DNA of 64,000 nt from Favolaschia claudopus. Taxonomy: Eukaryota; Basidiomycota; Agaricomycetes; Agaricales; Mycenaceae. The position numbers and the translations under genes are program-made. The DNA is taken from assembly GCA_037176885.1 (NCBI GenBank), contig JAWWNJ010000096.1, forward strand, positions 682,001-746,000. The letters are read 5' to 3'. Below, one piece after another: positions 59,289 to 64,000 of the stretch. The notes under the pieces were generated by a model. The model had not been told where the DNA came from, made no database searches, and worked only from the letters and a program-made list of their open reading frames with translations. How positions within the stretch are numbered: position 1 is the first letter of the stretch; every line of letters starts with the position of its first letter.

Positions 59289-61119
59289 ATGCACAAGCGC
59301 AAACGACCCGCCGTCACCACAATCAACTTCAGCCGGTCCAAAGATGAAAATCTGGGAGCGACAACACCTGTCGAGAGTCTCGCTTCGACGTCTGGCTTTT
59401 CGACTACAGAAAAACGACTGTTGTTTGAGAAGACTACAGTTGCTGATGATGGTCGGATTCGCCGGGAGAGGGGGCTGGTAGCTCTGCAAACGTCTGACGA
59501 TCGGCCGCCGACTGCGCGAGGCGATATCGCGAGCTCTCCCGATCCCATCTATGAGCTCTATGCCGGGATGGATCCTGGCGATGTTGTGGATGAGGCAGAA
59601 GAAGGACCACGAGAGCTTCGTGCATCGGTTAGCCTTTTCCTTTTCTTTTTCTCTTTGTATGATGAAGTGAGATTAATATTCGACACCAGGATAATCCCCT
59701 GGCGCAGTGGACAGCGGACCATCGCCAGATTTATCTGGAGGAGATTCTGCGTCTCGAGGGGCGGGGAGACCATGCGACCTACTCGGATTGTCGTCGCTGC
59801 GGCCTCAGCGCTGCGGAATTTCGTTGCTGCGACTGTTTGGGTGGAGGTGAGCTGCTGTGCGCCGCCTGCACCAAGGACGGTCATCGGCAGTTGCCGTTCC
59901 ATAGAATACAGGTCAGTCCACTCGCATTCTTCTTCCTTGACATCGATTAACAGACGTTTTTCAGCAGTGGATGGGGACTTCGTTCCGACGGACAACCCTG
60001 AAGGAGATGGGTCTTCGTATCCAGCTCGGACACTGGCACTCAGTCAGCGGGCGATGTCCGCTGCCTGAGCCGGCAGCGGGCGAGGATTTTGTCATCATCG
60101 ACAACCTCGGCGTTCATCACGTTAATCTGGATTATTGCGGGTGCGGGGAGGGAGGACTACGTACAGTGCAGCTTTTGCGGGCTCAGATCTGGGGCGCGAC
60201 GACCACCAACCCGAGAACCGGTGCTACATTCTCTGTATTGAGAAGGTTCCAGCTTCTATCATGCGAATCCAAATGCTCCGTTCTCGAATTTTATCAAACT
60301 TTGGCGCGTGAAACAGATAACCTTCATTTCAAGAAAGACACAGTGAGTCGTTTTTACCACCATTGGTTGGGTCAATGATTTTGACGCGAATCTAATAGGT
60401 TCGATACAACGAGTTCATGCGGATGACGCGGGAGTGGCGTAACGTTCGCATGCTCAAGAGGGCTGGACGGGGTCACGAAGCCGATGGAATCGCGCGTACG
60501 CAGCCAGGCGCATGCGCGCTTCTGTGTCCCGCCTGTCCGCACCCGGGGAAGAATCTACCGCCGAATTGGGAAAATGCACCTCTGGAATTACGGTAAGTAT
60601 TCAATTTTAAGTGAACGGCTTGATCTGAAATTGGACCTAGCTTTATCTATGCCTTGTTTGTTGCGATTGACGCGAACTTCCGCCTGAAACGGAAGGACGT
60701 ATCGAGCGAGGAGAGAGATCCGGGGCTCGGGAACGGCTGGGCATTCATTTGCGACGTACAGGCTTACATGGAGCACGTCGGTAAGCATTGGAATTATAAG
60801 CAGGAGGTAAATAATCTTTCCTTTTTCCTCTCGAAGTCCGTAGGTGATTAATGAGTACGACAGAGATCCCACTGCGTTGCCCACGACGCGGTGGATAAAC
60901 CAGACCGCGAAGCGCGCGGTACCGCATCATCCGGCATCGGCGCCGTGGACTGCGCTCGACACAACATGAAGCGGCCATGCGCGGTGGGAGATCTTCAACT
61001 TGGAGAGCGGTAGGCAGCTGCAATGTCTATCAGCGCACACGCTCTTACGTTTCGCCAGATATATTAATATGGATTATATGTTTTTTCGAAGCGTCGCTGG
61101 GTCGTCGCTCATGCGATTT
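59289..61119 (+). pseudogene. KDZ-superfamily transposase, copy 2, truncated by a transposon
   Basis: Exons 59289-59627, 59690-59911, 59965-60342, 60399-60592, 60641-60806, 60864-61009 and the first 61 nt of exon 7 (61059-61119) match copy 1. The gene is cut at about residue 502 by the CACTG element. The CxC2-like cluster and the first conserved Asp (in FVAIDANF) remain, but the second Asp (in SYDIACQW), the Glu block and the whole C-terminal half are lost or displaced beyond the window. A functional enzyme cannot be made from this copy unless the insertion is excised. The breakage happened after the duplication, because copy 1 is uninterrupted here. Confidence 0.9.
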
Positions 61120-61135
61120 CACTGGGGGCAAGCCA

Positions 61136-61375
61136 CTATTTCCGGGCCCCGGAAATAGGCCGGAAATAGGCCGGAAATATAAAATAATCCTGAAATAATC
61201 CTATTATTTCCGGGGTCCGGAAATAGTCCGGAAATATAAAATGTTCCTATCATTTTCCCATCATTTCCGGGGTCCGGAAATAGTATATATTCCTATCATT
61301 TCCGTAGAATATTCCTATTATTTCCGGGGTCCGGAAAATTACTATTTCCGGGGTCCGGAAATAATAGGAAAATAA
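61136..61375. repeat. Subterminal TTTCCGGGGTCCGGAAATA array
   Basis: At least four full copies of the near-palindromic core TTTCCGGGGTCCGGAAATA or close variants occur, plus several half-sites (CCGGAAATA), within 240 bp of the element end. Interspersed ATTCCTATTATTTCC-like spacers repeat as well. Confidence 0.9.
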
Positions 61376-62679
61376 TGAACCAAACATTCCTTATAAGGCA
61401 ATAAAAGTGGCCCCATGACCTTCTAGGCTCCAATGAATCTTGGAATCCTAGGATTCACCCCTAATATGGCAATAATTCATCATATACTTTAAAAGGAAAG
61501 ATTTTATTCCATTTACATTGCTATATTACAAACATAATTTAACATTAGTGTTGTCGTATCATTGAAAGCTATTCTTCGACTTCCTCTCAAACTTCCTTGA
61601 ACTGGTGCCTCATTATTTGTCTACACTGCACCTAGGTCTCACAGCTGTCACAGATGGACAGACATTTCATTGTGAAGTTATGAAGCAGCCAGCAAAGACC
61701 GAGTCGAAACACTGCTCTCCAGCTTTACACCCTTCCATAGTGCTCAGTGATCACCTCAATGCACCTTGCTGCTGGCTATTTGAGAAACGGCCCAAACACA
61801 GTGAATTTATAAAAGCCATAAGGTCTCACCAAGCCATTGTGAGTCGCTTGACCGAGGAAATCAAGCACGCTCTGCTATATGCCTATCATGCTCAAGTTCA
61901 TGGGATACAAATGTTCCTACCACACTGATTGTAACCTTTTACTATAAGTAATTGAAGAAGTATTGAATGTGAAGACATCACAGCCCGTATGACACTCGAA
62001 TTTGTGCTCGTCTTTTCAAAAGATTCAAGCAGAACAATATCAGACAGGGTTTGAATACAGCTATATGAGTAGAGTGCATCATTGTTGATGAACAAAAACA
62101 GAGTAAATGCATTGAAGTTTGACTGCTTGCGTATTGTGCTTCCGGATTAGGAAGGTAGTAGTTTGTTTTCTGACCCAATTTGGAAGGTAGTGGTTTCCCA
62201 ATCAGGAAGCCTCCTTCAAACCTAACACAAATGGTCCTGCTTTTGGCAGAATGAGTCTTTGTGGTTTTTTGATACTTGACCAAGGCAAAAAAGACAAATG
62301 TGGTGTTTTACTGGGTTCGTTTAGAACTGGTGTAACAGAACTATATTTCAAGCCCTGTCAAGTAACATAAATTTACACCAAGATACAAAAAGCTTGCTGG
62401 TTGAGCAGCAGGTCCAAATTGAAAGTGTGCTGGTTGAGCAGCAAAATTCAACTGGCTTCGACCAATGAAATAAAAGAAAACATCAAGTAACACAAATACA
62501 TGAACGTGCAACTAGCTTGCTGGTTGAGCAGCAAGTCAGCATTGAAAATGTGCTGGTTGAGCAGCAAGTTTATCTTGTTTTGATTGAAATGAACCCTTGA
62601 GAGTCCACCACCTATGACTTGGAAAAGTGTAAGTATATGATTGCAAATGCTAAGAAAGAATTGTGTACAACCTGTGTAA
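61376..62679. other. Interior of the CACTG element, no supported gene
   Basis: This is AT-rich sequence. A plus-strand frame at 61605-61928 (107 codons) has no recognisable domain. Four copies of CTGGTTGAGCAGC, each within a short TTGCTG...CAGCAA stem, lie at 62396-62566 in two pairs about 120 bp apart. Nothing else is seen. Confidence 0.5.
62396..62566. repeat. CTGGTTGAGCAGC hairpin repeats, four copies
   Basis: Copies lie at about 62394-62410, 62428-62443, 62517-62533 and 62551-62566, in two pairs with 34-bp internal spacing. The related trio at 44562-44622 has similar but less perfect spacing. Each forms a small stem-loop. Origin unknown. Confidence 0.7.
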
Positions 62680-64000
62680 TCATGCAGATAACTTTGCTTC
62701 GAGTGTGGACAGTAATTGCCGATTTGTGAGGTTCCAGGGGAGGAAATAGTTGAATGCTGTTCCACTGTTCAGATGTTCGGAAAAAGACTGCACATCCTTG
62801 TTGGTCTCATCCAGATTAACGATGTAGTGCAGAGTTGGCTGAAAATTGTCAACATCAGCCATAGGCTGGTCACGGATGTCAATATATCCAGCAAAAGCGC
62901 GCTTGAGTTGCTGTGAGAAAGCTGATGTGGTGAAGCCATTTGTTGGCGGTGTGTTCGCAGAGATCCAGTCTCGACGATACTGAAACAGGCAGCACCCCAT
63001 ATGAGTGACAGCAGACTGAAATAAAACGATGAATAAGACGGATCATACAGACTAGGAAACCAACAAACCTGACTCAGCTGGGCAAATTTAGAGACACCGC
63101 CTCTTTCATCCACAACATCATAATGTGCATCAATGTACTGCGCAAGGCGCATGGCAGAGAACATTGCAAACTCGTATTCACGGTAGCGGTCACGAGATAT
63201 AGCCAATGGATTTCCAAAAAATGTGTCGTTGACGGCAAGGGCAGCATATCCTTGAGTATTGAGGGCAGGATATAGAATGACGTAGCTTTGCAGCCAGAGA
63301 AGTTCAAGAAGTCCTGCTTTACTTTGGATATCAGGAAAGTGATTGATTTCCAAAGGGGCACCTATACAAAGCATCAGAAGTCAGCAAAGCTAGTAAAAGA
63401 TCAAACAAAAACAAACTCCGAATGATCATCTCAACCCAGAAAATGAAAAGACGAATCAGGAGCCAATGAACAGAGCTATTCTGTTCGTTGCCTGTAGCCT
63501 TCTCAGTGACAATGTGATGCAATGTCAATGGCACTGTGCGGTCGACTTGAGTCGTGTGTATAGTGTGGAACCCGACAGCAATGGTGTCTTCAATTGAAAT
63601 CATGAAGTATGGGGCTCCTGAAGGTATGTATCTAATAGGATTCAATCAGTAGATACAAAAAAGCAAGCAGTTTATATCCAACTCACAGTACTGTGTTGGG
63701 GGTTAATAGAAGCGGTTGCCAACGATAAAGGTCTTTTTGTCCAGATTTCTGCAGGTCTTGCCAACTAGATAGTGCATATCTGGAGGACAAGTCGGCAGTG
63801 CGAGTAGCGTCACTTGAGGGGCTGTCGCTTGGTGCTGCAACAAAAATTGCTATGGCACCTGTTACCACCTGCAACGCTGTTGCCATTAGATTTCGCTGAA
63901 TGGCAGTTCTGGCCATAGTGGTCGACACTAGGCTAGATGTGAACTCTGTTCTCGAAGGGCAGACAACAGGAAGATGAGCATGACCCTCCAAGACAGTCAA
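62680..64000 (-). CDS. Gene inside the CACTG element, possible JmjC-like segment (partial)
   Basis: Four minus-strand exons join in phase: 64000-63687 (continuing beyond the window), 63631-63417, 63361-63069 and 63015-62680, giving at least 385 residues. The first visible part includes LTPNTVLYIPSGAPYFMIS followed by IEDTIAVGFHT, which resembles the cupin-like C-terminal portion of JmjC domains in transposon-linked basidiomycete proteins. The metal-binding HxD would lie upstream, outside the window. The downstream helical region (HYDVVDERGG, QLKRAFAGYIDIRDQP) is not recognised. If the call is right, the element carries a chromatin-modifying-type oxygenase as cargo. Alternatively it is an unrelated hypothetical protein or a transposition accessory factor. 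Confidence 0.5.

Larger units (their letters stand above)
51082..61119. repeat. 10-kb direct segmental duplication, copy 2
   Basis: This is the second copy of 1-10038, in the same orientation. It carries the same five complete small genes and a truncated KDZ transposase. Coding differences from copy 1 are few: Ala to Val in the 147-aa gene (position 54048), His to Arg in the 253-aa gene (58549), and a CGA to TGA change at 52105 in a weak upstream reading frame. It ends exactly where the CACTG element begins. Confidence 0.97.
61120..64000. mobile_element. CACTA-like (CACTG) DNA transposon, runs off the window
   Basis: It starts with CACTGGGGGCAAGCCAC at 61120, directly after the break in the KDZ gene; copy 1 reads on without it, so the left edge is exact. 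The first 250 bp carry an array of palindromic TTTCCGGGGTCCGGAAATA repeats, as expected for subterminal sites of CACTA/EnSpm (CMC) elements. No transposase is seen in the visible 2.9 kb. A minus-strand gene of unclear role begins beyond the window. The target duplication cannot be checked because the other end lies outside. Confidence 0.75.

Noticed and set aside
62396..62566. Evenly paired repeats considered as a CRISPR-like array
   Set aside because: Repeats are too short and few, spacers are similar to each other, and the genome is eukaryotic; better described as stem-loop repeats.

Overview
This is an accessory, transposon-dense stretch of a filamentous basidiomycete genome, most likely an Agaricomycete. 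The evidence is short spliceosomal introns of about 50-60 nt with GT...AG ends, a KDZ-type transposase with its CxC2-like cysteine cluster, a Tad1-like LINE, and gene families that are typical of mushroom genomes. All family names come from reading translations; no database search was run. No bacterial operons, rRNA genes or CRISPR arrays are visible. Layout: (1) 1-10038 recurs as a direct copy at 51082-61119 with a constant offset of 51,081; I find 12 substitutions and no indels. Each copy carries, in order, a motif-rich leader, two small genes (82 and 147 aa), two tandem paralogous F-box/LRR-like genes (389 and 378 aa), a 253-aa gene and the start of a KDZ transposase. (2) In copy 1 the transposase continues to 22258 but is split at an intron/exon junction by a 10.26-kb element (10417-20674). 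That element is itself a giant diverged palindrome made of two head-to-head ~5-kb units. (3) 22898-28792 is a LINE with a gag-like ORF1 and an endonuclease/reverse transcriptase/RNase H ORF2; a related, LINE-free version of its flanks lies at 36269-37250. (4) 28.8-44.6 kb is mostly non-coding repeat debris: a second large inverted repeat (31.29-33.95 kb versus 40.75-42.68 kb), an 880-bp non-autonomous DNA transposon whose empty site survives in the opposite arm, and small MITE-like, SINE-like and tandem repeats. (5) 44.67-50.66 kb holds two intact minus-strand genes: a 985-aa SANT/homeodomain-like protein and a 541-aa predicted 2-oxoglutarate/Fe(II) dioxygenase with a TET/JBP-like HxD...H...R signature. 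(6) In copy 2 the KDZ gene is cut at 61120 by a CACTA-like (CACTG) element that runs off the window and carries a gene with a possible JmjC-like segment. How it fits together: the left end of the 10-kb repeat is the window edge and its right end is a later insertion, so the true duplicated unit could be much larger, up to a 51-kb tandem unit bearing both the KDZ transposase and the dioxygenase. Association of KDZ transposons with TET/JBP dioxygenases is known from fungal genomes; here the candidate unit would carry both. The nested insertions and the empty sites give a relative chronology that can be tested.
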